From Candidatus Blautia intestinigallinarum (GTDB lineage Bacteria > Bacillota > Clostridia > Lachnospirales > Lachnospiraceae), in NCBI GenBank assembly GCA_019112635.1, contig DXIX01000002.1, forward strand, positions 1-64,000: a DNA stretch of 64,000 nt, in the 5' to 3' direction. This document shows, in pieces, positions 25,288 through 33,497 of the stretch (positions within the stretch are counted from its first letter, which is position 1; the number at the start of each line of letters is the position of its first letter). The translations under genes were made by a program, and so were the position numbers. A model generated the notes under the pieces. That model made no database searches. It was not told the origin of the DNA and saw only the letters and a program-made list of their open reading frames with translations.

Positions 25288-27534
25288 TTATTCCAGTCCC
25301 GCCTCCTCATTGGTGACTCCGTCACTCTCGGCGTTATTTCCTTCTATGGGATCGCTGTCATCCTCCAGGGGACCCGGAACATTCTCATCCGAAATCCCGT
25401 CTGCCGTGCTGTCATCTGAGACATCCACCTGACTGGTTCCGTCGGAATCTTCATCTCCCCCTTGCTCTTCCTCTCCGGTGTCTTCTTCACCTGCCGTATT
25501 CTCTTCCTCATCCTCTGAGTCCGTGTCCGTCACAGGTCCGATATAGTTTCCATCCTCGTCATACTCACCCTCCGGATCCTCAATCCCGTTCTCGTCATAG
25601 CGGGTGACGATGGAACCAAGACCAGTCAGCTCATTGTCTTTCAGATGGCCATTGAAGCCTTCCCACAGTTCTGTCTGCGGCACCTCTCCGTCTGCCGCCT
25701 CATCCGGAGCCACATCCAGATAAGGAAGTAACTCTGAGAGAATTCCCTGTGCAATATACTGTGGGTACGCACTGTTGTCCTGGCGGTCTGCATTGGGCTC
25801 ATCCACAACCACATAGATGACCACTGCCGGATCATCCACCGGCGCAAAACCAACAAAGGATACCAGATATTTTCCATTTCCTCTCGGGAATTTCTCCGCA
25901 GTACCGGTCTTACCGCCGGAACTGTATCCGTTGACCTTGGAATAGTGGCTGGTTCCTGACTCCACACTGGACTGCATGTAGCTTCTGATATCCTCAGAGA
26001 TGCTGCTGGATACGGTTTGTTTCAACAGAGTAGGTTCCATCTCTCTGACTACCGTCCCATTGGAATCTTCAATCCGGCTCACCAGATGAGGCTGATAATA
26101 ATATCCGCCATTGATGACCGAACAGATTGCGTTGATCTCCTGTATCATCGTACAGGTAAAGCCCTGGCCGAAAGCAGAACATGCAAGCTCTGTGGGGCCC
26201 ATGGTATCTGCTGTGTGCATGATACCGGTTCCCTCATTGGGAAGATCAATTCCCGTCCTGCTTCCCAGATTAAATAAAGTCTGAGTCTCCAGAAATTCCT
26301 CGGTGCCCATCCGCTCCGCAATCTGCATCATAGCGTCATTACAGGAATTGGCAATAACCTCCTGCAAAGTCTGATTTCCATGAGCCCCCGGGTACGCTGA
26401 ACATTTAATCTGTGTATCTCCGATCATCTGATATCCGTCGCAAGTAAACGTATCGTCCTCCGAGATGGCTCCTTTTTCCAGAGCCGCCGCCATGACAATG
26501 GGCTTCACAACAGAACCCGGCTCATAGGCATCCGTCACACAGTAATTACGCCACATACTGTTCAGAGCTTCCACTTCCTCTTCATCACTCATGGCCTCCA
26601 CCTGTGCATCGGTGTATATACTGGACATATCCCTTGGCTCATTCAGATCATAACGGTCCCCGCCATCCATGGCGATGATCTCTCCTGTGCTGGGATCTTC
26701 CACAATCACACCGAGATTCTCTGCGCCCATAGCCTCCTGGAAAGCGTTGACGTATTTCTCCACAATACTCTGTGCCCCCACATCCAGGGTGGACACAATG
26801 CTCTGCCCGTCTGTCGCCTCAATGATTGTCTGTTCCACATCCGAACTGTCATTGAAATATCCATACTGACGTCCATCCGTGCCCGTCAGGATACTGTTAT
26901 AGTATCCCTCCAGTCCCCAGTCAGCGGTATCCGCGTCAAAAGTAAAACCGATGGTGTCGCAGGCAAGGCTCTTGAAAGGATAATTTCTCTCGTAAGTCTC
27001 CTCGAACCAGACACCCTGTACATTCTGTCTGTCCGCCTGCTCTTCTTCACTCAGATCGGAATCCTCTTCCACAGTGGTATAATCATCAAAGGCTTTCTTA
27101 TCATCCACTGAGACCCCTTTCATCAGAATCTGATACTGACTGTCTTTGGTCTTTTCATCTGACAAAAGAGTACGCACCTCTTCCTCATCGGCTCCGAAAA
27201 TATCAACCAGAGCACGGACGGTCGGCTCCACATATTTTTCTTCTGAATTAATCACTTTACAATCCAGAATCACATTGTAAACCTTACTGCTGCTGGCAAG
27301 AATATTTCCGTTTCTGTCGTAGATATCTCCACGTTTGCTGGGAATCTCTCTGCTCGTATACTGCTGCTGTGTCTGCATCAGCACCTGCTTGCTGTACTGT
27401 TCCCCCTCCGTGGCATTAATAACCGTAATTTTTAAAATCAAACCGACTAAAGCTAGTAAAACCATACCAAACAGGATTACTAGCTTTTTTCTCATTTGTA
27501 TATTTAGTTTTCTTTCTTCTTTTCTTCTTCTCAA
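25288..27534 (-). CDS. Class B penicillin-binding protein, FtsI/PbpB type, with long acidic tail
   Basis: Septal transpeptidase of 748 residues, placed after ftsL like pbpB of Bacillus. A membrane span lies at about residues 16-38; SRRGD-like SKRGDIYDRNG starts the dimerisation domain. The catalytic motifs are EPGSVVK, NSCN and GGKTGTAEK, all intact. After the transpeptidase domain a ~110-residue extracellular tail of Asp/Glu/Gly/Ser/Thr follows (from about residue 635), without PASTA motifs. The start is TTG (27532-27534), with AGGTG a few bases upstream, 8 bases after the ftsL stop; no well-spaced ATG is available before the membrane span. Terminator-like hairpin downstream. Confidence 0.92.
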   Translation of the reverse strand: MRRRKEERKLNIQMRKKLVILFGMVLLALVGLILKITVINATEGEQYSKQVLMQTQQQYTSREIPSKRGDIYDRNGNILASSSKVYNVILDCKVINSEEKYVEPTVRALVDIFGADEEEVRTLLSDEKTKDSQYQILMKGVSVDDKKAFDDYTTVEEDSDLSEEEQADRQNVQGVWFEETYERNYPFKSLACDTIGFTFDADTADWGLEGYYNSILTGTDGRQYGYFNDSSDVEQTIIEATDGQSIVSTLDVGAQSIVEKYVNAFQEAMGAENLGVIVEDPSTGEIIAMDGGDRYDLNEPRDMSSIYTDAQVEAMSDEEEVEALNSMWRNYCVTDAYEPGSVVKPIVMAAALEKGAISEDDTFTCDGYQMIGDTQIKCSAYPGAHGNQTLQEVIANSCNDAMMQIAERMGTEEFLETQTLFNLGSRTGIDLPNEGTGIMHTADTMGPTELACSAFGQGFTCTMIQEINAICSVINGGYYYQPHLVSRIEDSNGTVVREMEPTLLKQTVSSSISEDIRSYMQSSVESGTSHYSKVNGYSSGGKTGTAEKFPRGNGKYLVSFVGFAPVDDPAVVIYVVVDEPNADRQDNSAYPQYIAQGILSELLPYLDVAPDEAADGEVPQTELWEGFNGHLKDNELTGLGSIVTRYDENGIEDPEGEYDEDGNYIGPVTDTDSEDEEENTAGEEDTGEEEQGGDEDSDGTSQVDVSDDSTADGISDENVPGPLEDDSDPIEGNNAESDGVTNEEAGLE

Positions 27535-27542
27535 ATACTCAC

Positions 27543-28064
27543 CTACTCCGCTTGCGGTACATCCTGATACTGTCTCACGTAACTGCTTCTCTCGGTCTGA
27601 TAGGTAATAACCTGATCTTCCGACGGATACTTCATGCCCAGCTCATTGACTGCCTTTTCTTTGATCGCTGTCAAGTCAACGGAACTCATCACCTGGCTGT
27701 AATATGCATCGTTTTCCTCTTTGATCTGATTCAGTTCGGATTCCAGATCCGCCACACTTTGCATCTGGGCTGTGATTTGAGATTTCGTATGAAGATAATT
27801 CACACAACTGAATAAAATCGCAATCAGCACAATCGTCAGAAATACCACAAAGCTTCTTGTCATATTCATTGCCTTGACCCGGTTTCTCTGAGCGGCCCTG
27901 CTGACCGGCCGTTTTCCCCGCGAAGCTGACTGCTGGCGCTGCCTTCCTCTTGGAGGTTCCTGATATTTTCTAACCGTATTGCCGTCTACATACATACGAG
28001 ATCTCACAGTCGTTCTATTTCCATTTTGTTGTCTTCTGTTGGCATATCTCGCTGTCTGAGCCAT
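27543..28064 (-). CDS. ftsL: FtsL-type cell division protein
   Basis: A 173-residue bitopic protein at the ftsL position. The first ~65 residues are Arg/Gln-rich and cytosolic (PPRGRQRQQSASRGKRP), followed by a membrane span (about 70-90) and an extracellular coiled coil (KSQITAQMQSVADLESELNQ onward). FtsL is assigned by position and architecture, since sequence is poorly conserved in this family; a FtsB/DivIC-like identity is possible. GAGG precedes the ATG. The N-terminal basic arm is longer than in Bacillus FtsL. Confidence 0.8.
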   Translation of the reverse strand: MAQTARYANRRQQNGNRTTVRSRMYVDGNTVRKYQEPPRGRQRQQSASRGKRPVSRAAQRNRVKAMNMTRSFVVFLTIVLIAILFSCVNYLHTKSQITAQMQSVADLESELNQIKEENDAYYSQVMSSVDLTAIKEKAVNELGMKYPSEDQVITYQTERSSYVRQYQDVPQAE

Positions 28065-28128
28065 TTTAATACTTCCTCATCTATATTAGGGAACTTGATT
28101 CTCTGTTCTGACACGGAATCCGCCGTCC

Positions 28129-29079
28129 CTATTCTCCATCCTGACGGATTCTCTGAAAAATTCTCAGTTTCGCACTCTTTGCACGGGGATTTTCTTCCAT
28201 CTCCTGCGCACTGGGAAGAATCGGTTTTCTGGTAATCACCTTGCCCTTGGATTTCCGACCGCAGACGCAGACTGGAAAATTCTTCGGGCAGATACACGGA
28301 TCTTCGTTCTTTCGAAAAGCATTCTTTACAATCCGGTCCTCCAGCGAATGAAAAGTTATAATACAGATTCTACCACGATCTGACAAAATATCAACCATTT
28401 CATCAAGAGAATCTCTCAAAACTTCCAATTCATGATTCAGTTCTATACGGATCGCCTGAAACGTCCTCTTCGCTGGATGTCCGCCGGATACCTGCATTTT
28501 CATGGGAATTGCCTGACGTATAATCGCCGTGAGCTCTCCCGTGGTCTCAATTGGCTTCTCTGCTCTTGCTCTCACAATGTGTTTCGCGATATTTTTCGCA
28601 AATTTATCTTCTCCGTAGTCGCGGATAATCCGGTACAGTTCTCTCTCCTCATAGCCATTGACAATATCACTGGCTGTACGGGTGGATCTCTGGTCCATCC
28701 GCATGTCAAGAGGAGCGTCCACCCGATAGGTGAAACCTCGGTCCGGATTATCTAACTGATAAGAGGACACTCCCAGATCCAGCAAAATGCCGTCCACCTG
28801 TTCAATCCCCATCTCCCTCAGTTTTTTCACCGCGTAACAATAATTGCTGCGAATGACGGTTACTTTCTCCCCAAACTCGCTGAGGCGTTCACTCGCAGCA
28901 ATTATTGCATCCTGGTCTTGATCTATGCCTATAAATCTCCCCTTGGCAGTAAGTTTTTTACATACCTCTACGGCATGTCCTGCACCTCCTAAAGTGCCAT
29001 CCACGTAGATCCCATCCGGCTTGATATCCAAGCCTTCGATGGTCTCATCCAGTAATACAGATTTGTGTTTGAATTCCAT
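28129..29079 (-). CDS. rsmH: 16S rRNA (cytosine(1402)-N4)-methyltransferase RsmH (MraW)
   Basis: SAM-dependent enzyme that N4-methylates C1402 of 16S rRNA. The start [14 protein letters not shown] and [11 protein letters not shown] (SAM site) are standard, followed by [19 protein letters not shown] and the late [10 protein letters not shown] motif. With the ATG at 29077-29079 (AGGAGA 5 bases upstream) the protein has 316 residues, the family norm. A second in-frame ATG pair near 29103 has its own GGGAG and could add nine residues. It is the second gene of the dcw cluster, as in most bacteria. Confidence 0.95.
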   Translation of the reverse strand: MEFKHKSVLLDETIEGLDIKPDGIYVDGTLGGAGHAVEVCKKLTAKGRFIGIDQDQDAIIAASERLSEFGEKVTVIRSNYCYAVKKLREMGIEQVDGILLDLGVSSYQLDNPDRGFTYRVDAPLDMRMDQRSTRTASDIVNGYEERELYRIIRDYGEDKFAKNIAKHIVRARAEKPIETTGELTAIIRQAIPMKMQVSGGHPAKRTFQAIRIELNHELEVLRDSLDEMVDILSDRGRICIITFHSLEDRIVKNAFRKNEDPCICPKNFPVCVCGRKSKGKVITRKPILPSAQEMEENPRAKSAKLRIFQRIRQDGE

Positions 29080-29131
29080 ATTATTCTCCTGTCGGAATTG
29101 CATCATTGAGACTCCCTCTCTCCTACAGAGA

Positions 29132-29563
29132 TTAGATGATGATTCCCATCTCCTGCATCCCTTCTGCAATCGAATCCATATCATCATAGTTGGAGTTCTC
29201 AGCCCATTTCTCCTTACTCCAAACCTCAATTCGGTTCAGATTTCCCGTCAGAACCACATCCTTCTCCAGACCAGCAAATTCCCGCAGCGTTGAAGGCACG
29301 AGAATTCTCCCCTGCTTATCCAGTTCACATGTGTTAGCGCTGGAAACAAAAAAACGGGCGAAGGTTCTTGCATTTTTATTTGTAAGTGGTAAGGCTTTTA
29401 ATTTCTCTTCAAAAGTGATCCATTCGTCCATGGGATAAATAGATAAACATCCGTCAAGTCCCTTTGTGATCACGAACTCTTCTCCCAATTGAGCCCGAAA
29501 TTTTGAGGGAATAATCAGACGCCCCTTCGTATCTATTGTATGATTATACTCTCCCATGAACAT
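29132..29563 (-). CDS. mraZ: Transcriptional regulator MraZ
   Basis: A 143-residue protein with two AbrB-like MraZ repeats, each with a conserved DxKGR/ DxQGR core ([16 protein letters not shown] and [16 protein letters not shown]). It is the first gene of the dcw cluster and in known systems binds repeats in front of its own gene to control the cluster. The matching boxes are visible just upstream at 29659-29685. AGGTGAGA precedes the ATG. Confidence 0.97.
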   Translation of the reverse strand: MFMGEYNHTIDTKGRLIIPSKFRAQLGEEFVITKGLDGCLSIYPMDEWITFEEKLKALPLTNKNARTFARFFVSSANTCELDKQGRILVPSTLREFAGLEKDVVLTGNLNRIEVWSKEKWAENSNYDDMDSIAEGMQEMGIII

Positions 29564-29658
29564 ATATTCTCACCTGCCTCATGAGGATATGCGTTGCTCC
29601 CCTTGCATATCTTCCATGGGCGACGATGGACTTTACTGCCACCTACTCTCCATTCGCC

Positions 29659-29685
29659 ACCACTTTTCACCACTTTCTACCACTT
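29659..29685 (-). promoter_or_regulatory. MraZ operator: three direct repeats AAGTGGT
   Basis: Minus strand AAGTGGT occurs three times at exact 10-base phase (starting at 29685, 29674 offset by one extra A, and 29664), i.e. (A)AAGTGGT-nnn units. This matches the known MraZ box, AAAGTG[G/T] repeats separated by 3 bases. The array lies about 9-35 bases downstream of the -10 element and so would block early transcription when bound. Confidence 0.8.
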
Positions 29686-29693
29686 ATGGTATT

Positions 29694-29722
29694 ATTCTAT
29701 ACTATTGATTTAAAAAAAACAA
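29694..29722 (-). promoter_or_regulatory. Promoter of the dcw cluster (PmraZ)
   Basis: Minus strand TTGTTT (29717-29722), 17-base spacer, TAGAAT (29694-29699), followed directly by the MraZ boxes. Confidence 0.65.
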
Positions 29723-29822
29723 GAGGCAATTCCTGGTTTTTTCTAAATTTTTCATGAACACTCTCATCTTCTCAGGACTCCGAAATCCCTTGAAAATAAG
29801 CAGAAAAACGAAGATCCGCAGC

Positions 29823-29856
29823 AAAAAAAGCGCCAGTGGGAAACCTCCCCACTGGC
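29823..29856 (-). terminator. Terminator after lgt / Spo0E-like gene
   Basis: Minus strand GCCAGTGGG / CCCACTGGC stem (29832-29840, 29848-29856), 7-base loop, then GC and seven T (29823-29829). It insulates the dcw cluster promoter from the ychF-lgt transcript. The stretch from 29564 to 29867 holds this terminator, the dcw promoter and the MraZ boxes, and no gene. Confidence 0.9.
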
Positions 29857-29867
29857 AAATCTTTTTC

Positions 29868-30041
29868 TCACTGTTCAGCCATCAAAAGCTGATATTCCAT
29901 AATCAGTTCATCCAATTCTTCACTTAATTTCTGGCTCTTGGGAATGTCCCTGCGGTTCTCCAGACTGCTGTCCAGCTGACTCCTCTTCTCCTCGATCCTC
30001 TCCCGAAGTATCTCCATTTGATTCTTCTGTAAATTCTGCAT
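29868..30041 (-). CDS. Spo0E-like aspartyl-phosphate phosphatase family protein
   Basis: A 57-residue, two-helix protein. The first helix is LREREE-like (ILRERIEEKRSQLDSSLEN) and the second carries the Spo0E signature Ser-x-x-Leu-Ser-x-x-Leu-Asp-x-Leu-Ile in KSQKLSEELDELIMEY. Spo0E proteins dephosphorylate Spo0A~P and delay sporulation; this member's target is inferred, not shown. The ATG at 30039-30041 has GGAGAGG 6 bases upstream. It overlaps the 3' end of lgt by 122 bases in another frame and ends just before the terminator at 29823-29856. It is short, so the call depends on the motif and the binding site. Confidence 0.72.
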   Translation of the reverse strand: MQNLQKNQMEILRERIEEKRSQLDSSLENRRDIPKSQKLSEELDELIMEYQLLMAEQ

Positions 30042-30930
30042 TTTCTACCTCTCCAATACTCGTTTGTATCTTAGCTTGCCTTCTGATTCTTACTTCTTTT
30101 GATATCAGGATTGCACCACACGCAACCACTGCGATCACTGACAGAACCCAGGATACCCCCACTTGAGTTCCTGGAATCAAAAGCTGATCTGTCCGCACGA
30201 TTTCCATCCAGCATCTTCCAAGTCCATATCCACACAGATAGATCAGTGAGATTTCACCATGAAATTTCTTTTTGCGCCGAATACCCAGTATTATGAGCAG
30301 CAGCGCAAGGTTCCAAATAATCTCATAGAGAAAAACCGGCTGTACCTGAATACAAACTTCTCCGTCTACGATCCGCTGATTGTTTAACATCTGTCCGGTT
30401 ATCTGGCTGATATTCACATCAGCCAGAGGAAGAAGCATGGCCAGGGGGCCATCTGTATATTCTCCAAAAGAATCTCTGTTAAAAAAATCTCCCCATCTTC
30501 CTATTATCTGTCCAACCAATAATCCCATACAGACAATATCTGCCATCTGCGCAAACGGAAGCTTCTGAATTCTGCAAAACAGCCTGGCAGTCAGCGCACC
30601 ACCTAAGATACCACCATAGAGAGCGAATCCTCCACTGTGAAACCGCAGGATTTCCATCCACGACCCCTGATACAAATTCCATGAGAAAACCACATAATAT
30701 AGTCTCGCTCCCAGAATTCCCCCCAACAGGGTGCACAGAATCATTTTCAGGCACTTGTCTTGATCCTGATTCTGTCTTTTCGCCTCTAATATCACAAACC
30801 AGATCCCGGTCAGCATTCCCACGCAGATCAAAATCCCGTAATACGTGATCTCAAAGCCGAAAATATGGATCGAATTTCCCACATGTCCCAGATGAATTCC
30901 CAGATTCGGGAATTGAATTGATCCATTCAT
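29920..30930 (-). CDS. lgt: Prolipoprotein diacylglyceryl transferase Lgt
   Basis: Membrane enzyme that puts diacylglycerol on the lipobox cysteine of prolipoproteins. Seven hydrophobic segments and the motifs FHSGGFALYGGILGG and GRWGDFFNRDSFG (Lgt signature region, with the essential Arg-Gly-Asp/Asn) are present. Conserved residues end at about residue 290; a ~45-residue acidic, Gln/Glu/Ser-rich tail follows, encoded by DNA that also codes for the Spo0E-like protein in another frame. It follows ychF by 21 bases and probably shares its promoter. Confidence 0.94.
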   Translation of the reverse strand: MNGSIQFPNLGIHLGHVGNSIHIFGFEITYYGILICVGMLTGIWFVILEAKRQNQDQDKCLKMILCTLLGGILGARLYYVVFSWNLYQGSWMEILRFHSGGFALYGGILGGALTARLFCRIQKLPFAQMADIVCMGLLVGQIIGRWGDFFNRDSFGEYTDGPLAMLLPLADVNISQITGQMLNNQRIVDGEVCIQVQPVFLYEIIWNLALLLIILGIRRKKKFHGEISLIYLCGYGLGRCWMEIVRTDQLLIPGTQVGVSWVLSVIAVVACGAILISKEVRIRRQAKIQTSIGEVENAEFTEESNGDTSGEDRGEEESAGQQSGEPQGHSQEPEIK

Positions 30931-30951
30931 ATGTGCTCCTGTTCCTGCTAT

Positions 30952-32049
30952 TTATACATTAAATCGAAACAGAATGACATCCCCATCCTTTACAACATAA
31001 TCCTTTCCTTCCATTCTTACCAGTCCCTTCTCTCTGGCGCCTGCGTAAGAACCACAGTCCAGAAGATCCCGGTAGTTTACCACCTCTGCCTTGATAAATC
31101 CGCGTTCAAAATCAGTGTGTATTTTACCCGCTGCCTGAGGTGCCTTCGTTCCCACCTTGATTGTCCAGGCTCTGGTCTCATCCTCACCGGATGTGAGGAA
31201 ACTGATCAGACCCAGCAGACGATAGCTGGCTTTAATCAGCTTCTCCAGACCAGACTCTGCCAGTCCCAGATCCTCCAGAAACATTTTCTTCTCGTCATCA
31301 TCCAGCTCTGCGATCTCCTGCTCAATCTGAGCACAGATCACGAACACCTCACTGCCCTGTTCCTTCGCGTAGTTTCTTACTGCCTGCACATAAGGGCTGG
31401 CTTCTCCGTCGTCCGCCAGGTCATCTTCCGATACATTCGCCGCATAAATCACCGGCTTGTATGTCAGAAGATTATACTCTTTCATATATGCCTGCTCATC
31501 TTCATTCTCAAGATCCATGGTAATTGCCATATTTCCGGCTTCCAGGTGTTCCTTGACCCGTTTCATGAATTCCAGTTCTTTTGCCGCTTCTTTGTCATTT
31601 CTCGCCACTTTCGTCGTCTTGGCAATCCTTCTCTCGAGAATCTCCAAATCCGAGAAAATTAATTCCAGGTTAATTGTCTCAATATCTCTTAATGGGTCTA
31701 CGGAACCATCCACATGGATTACATTGGTGTCATCAAAACAGCGAACCACATGGACAATTGCGTCTACTTCACGGATATTTGCAAGAAACTGGTTGCCCAA
31801 GCCCTCACCTTTGGATGCTCCCTTCACCAGTCCCGCGATGTCCACAAACTCTATCACAGCAGGAGTCACTTTTTTGGACTGGTAAAAATCCCCTAAAAGT
31901 TTCAGCCTCTCGTCTGGCACCGCCACAACTCCTACATTTGGATCAATTGTACAAAACGGATAGTTAGCCGACTCTGCTCCCGCTTTCGTCAGAGAATTAA
32001 AAAGTGTGCTCTTACCCACATTAGGAAGGCCTACAATACCAAGTTTCAT
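30952..32049 (-). CDS. ychF: Redox/ribosome-associated ATPase YchF (Obg family)
   Basis: Universally conserved P-loop ATPase of the Obg family (OLA1), with preference for ATP over GTP. The sequence begins MKLGIVGLPNVGKSTLFNSLT, the family's invariant opening; DIAGLVKGASKGEGLGN is the G3 region and the C-terminal TGS domain ends in VKDGDVILFRFNV. The start at 32047-32049 has GAGAGGA about 10 bases upstream and matches the conserved N-terminus; upstream in-frame codons are leader. Promoter at 32093-32121. First gene of ychF-lgt. Confidence 0.96.
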   Translation of the reverse strand: MKLGIVGLPNVGKSTLFNSLTKAGAESANYPFCTIDPNVGVVAVPDERLKLLGDFYQSKKVTPAVIEFVDIAGLVKGASKGEGLGNQFLANIREVDAIVHVVRCFDDTNVIHVDGSVDPLRDIETINLELIFSDLEILERRIAKTTKVARNDKEAAKELEFMKRVKEHLEAGNMAITMDLENEDEQAYMKEYNLLTYKPVIYAANVSEDDLADDGEASPYVQAVRNYAKEQGSEVFVICAQIEQEIAELDDDEKKMFLEDLGLAESGLEKLIKASYRLLGLISFLTSGEDETRAWTIKVGTKAPQAAGKIHTDFERGFIKAEVVNYRDLLDCGSYAGAREKGLVRMEGKDYVVKDGDVILFRFNV

Positions 32050-32092
32050 AATATTTTTTCCTCTCATCCTTTGATTTTTTCTGTCTATTTTT

Positions 32093-32121
32093 ATTCTATC
32101 ACACCTAATTTCAGCATTCAA
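32093..32121 (-). promoter_or_regulatory. Promoter of ychF-lgt
   Basis: Minus strand TTGAAT (32116-32121), 17-base spacer, TAGAAT (32093-32098), overlapping the end of the intergenic gap after thiN. Confidence 0.7.
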
Positions 32122-32124
32122 GCC

Positions 32125-32781
32125 TCAGTCTCTCGACATAATCATAAGCATCATTCCGCTGCTCATCTCCACCACAGCCTCATCTTCCACAATCTCATTG
32201 CTGACCGTAAGGCCACTGTCGAATACGGTCAGATGATAACGATTCAGCGGATACTTGAATCCCTGAAGTGTCAGGTCTTTTACATCTCCCCCAAAGGGAA
32301 AGAAAGAGACAAATTTCCCAAATTGTTCTTCTCTTTTTATCACAGTGCCCGGACTGCGAAGAATGGAGATCCAATTGCGGTCATCTACCAGAGTAATCGG
32401 AATCCCTTTCTGGCATCCATAGGCCAGAAGTCCCAGATTTGCCATCACATGGTCTACACGGTTTCCTGTCGCCCCGAGAATCTCAATGCTCTCGCACCCC
32501 AGTTCCATGGCGAGATTCACCGCCGACTGTGTGTCCGAGTCATCCTTCTCCGGCCTTAGTTTTTTCCATTTCAGGCCTTCTGTCTGTTCAAATTCTTTCA
32601 GCACCTGGGGGGAGACACTATCAAAATCCCCCACAGCCCAATCCGGAATCAAGCCATTTCGGCTGCAGAATTCCAACCCCCGGTCAGCTGCGATATATAA
32701 AACTTTTTCTTTCTTTTTTTTCAAAAAATCAAGGGCAAAATCAGAATTGATATTGCCCCCGCTGATAATCACACTATCCAT
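32125..32781 (-). CDS. thiN: Thiamine diphosphokinase ThiN
   Basis: Transfers pyrophosphate from ATP to thiamine, giving TPP; the last salvage step. Motifs: VIISGGNIN near the start, AADRGLEF, VGDFDS (metal site), PEKDDSDTQ and GATGNRVDHVMANL, all typical of TPK. The start at 32779-32781 is chosen for GGAGAG 4-6 bases upstream; an ATG at 32797-32799 overlaps the rpe stop as ATGA and could add six residues. Last gene of the long murE-to-thiN operon, placed after rpe as in many Firmicutes. Confidence 0.94.
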   Translation of the reverse strand: MDSVIISGGNINSDFALDFLKKKKEKVLYIAADRGLEFCSRNGLIPDWAVGDFDSVSPQVLKEFEQTEGLKWKKLRPEKDDSDTQSAVNLAMELGCESIEILGATGNRVDHVMANLGLLAYGCQKGIPITLVDDRNWISILRSPGTVIKREEQFGKFVSFFPFGGDVKDLTLQGFKYPLNRYHLTVFDSGLTVSNEIVEDEAVVEMSSGMMLMIMSRD

Positions 32782-32795
32782 TTTACTCTCCATTC

Positions 32796-33494
32796 TCATT
32801 CAAAAGGATCTGTGTAGTTTCTCATAATCGCTGTGGCTTCTCTCACATTGCTGCGGATATCCCCGTTAAATACATAAGAACCTGCCACAATCAGATTTGC
32901 CCCGGCTTTCAGAACTACAGGCAGCGTCTCACGATTAATGCCGCCGTCCACCTGAATATCCACAGACAAATCCTCCTCTTCGATGATCTCTCTCAGTTCG
33001 GAAATTTTCTCCGTCATCTCCCCGATGTATTTCTGTCCTCCGAAACCTGGATTCACAGTCATAATCAGAACCATATCCACATCCTCCAGGACATGGCTGA
33101 TATCGTGAACCGGAGTGGCCGGTTTGATGGAAACTCCCACCCTCACTCCGCTGTCTCTTATCATCTGTAAAGTACGATCCAAATCTTCACAGGCTTCCGC
33201 GTGCACCGTGATGGAATCCGCACCGCAGTCTACAAAATCCTGTATGTATCTTCCCGGTTCCGTAACCATCAGATGTACATCAAAAAACATCTTGGATTCC
33301 CGGCGGATCGACCGGATCACAGGCATTCCGAAAGAAATGCTGGGAACAAAGTCACCGTCCATCACATCGATGTGCAGCCATTTCACGCCCGCCTTTTCCA
33401 GAGTCTGTATCTGTTCCCCAAGGCGGTTGAAATCAGCGGACAAAATCGATGGACACAATTGATAACTTCCTGACCTATGATCATCTAAACCCAT
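32796..33494 (-). CDS. rpe: Ribulose-phosphate 3-epimerase
   Basis: TIM-barrel epimerase of the pentose phosphate pathway. LCPSILSADF, HIDVMDGDFVP (metal-binding His and catalytic Asp), MFFDVHLMV, MTVNPGFGGQ and VDGGIN are in the expected order. Length 232, with a nine-residue N-terminal extension (MGLDDHRSGSY) before the conserved start. GGAG precedes the ATG by 10 bases. It lies between rsgA and thiN and is translationally coupled to thiN if the ATGA start is used. Confidence 0.97.
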   Translation of the reverse strand: MGLDDHRSGSYQLCPSILSADFNRLGEQIQTLEKAGVKWLHIDVMDGDFVPSISFGMPVIRSIRRESKMFFDVHLMVTEPGRYIQDFVDCGADSITVHAEACEDLDRTLQMIRDSGVRVGVSIKPATPVHDISHVLEDVDMVLIMTVNPGFGGQKYIGEMTEKISELREIIEEEDLSVDIQVDGGINRETLPVVLKAGANLIVAGSYVFNGDIRSNVREATAIMRNYTDPFE

Positions 33495-33497
33495 ATA

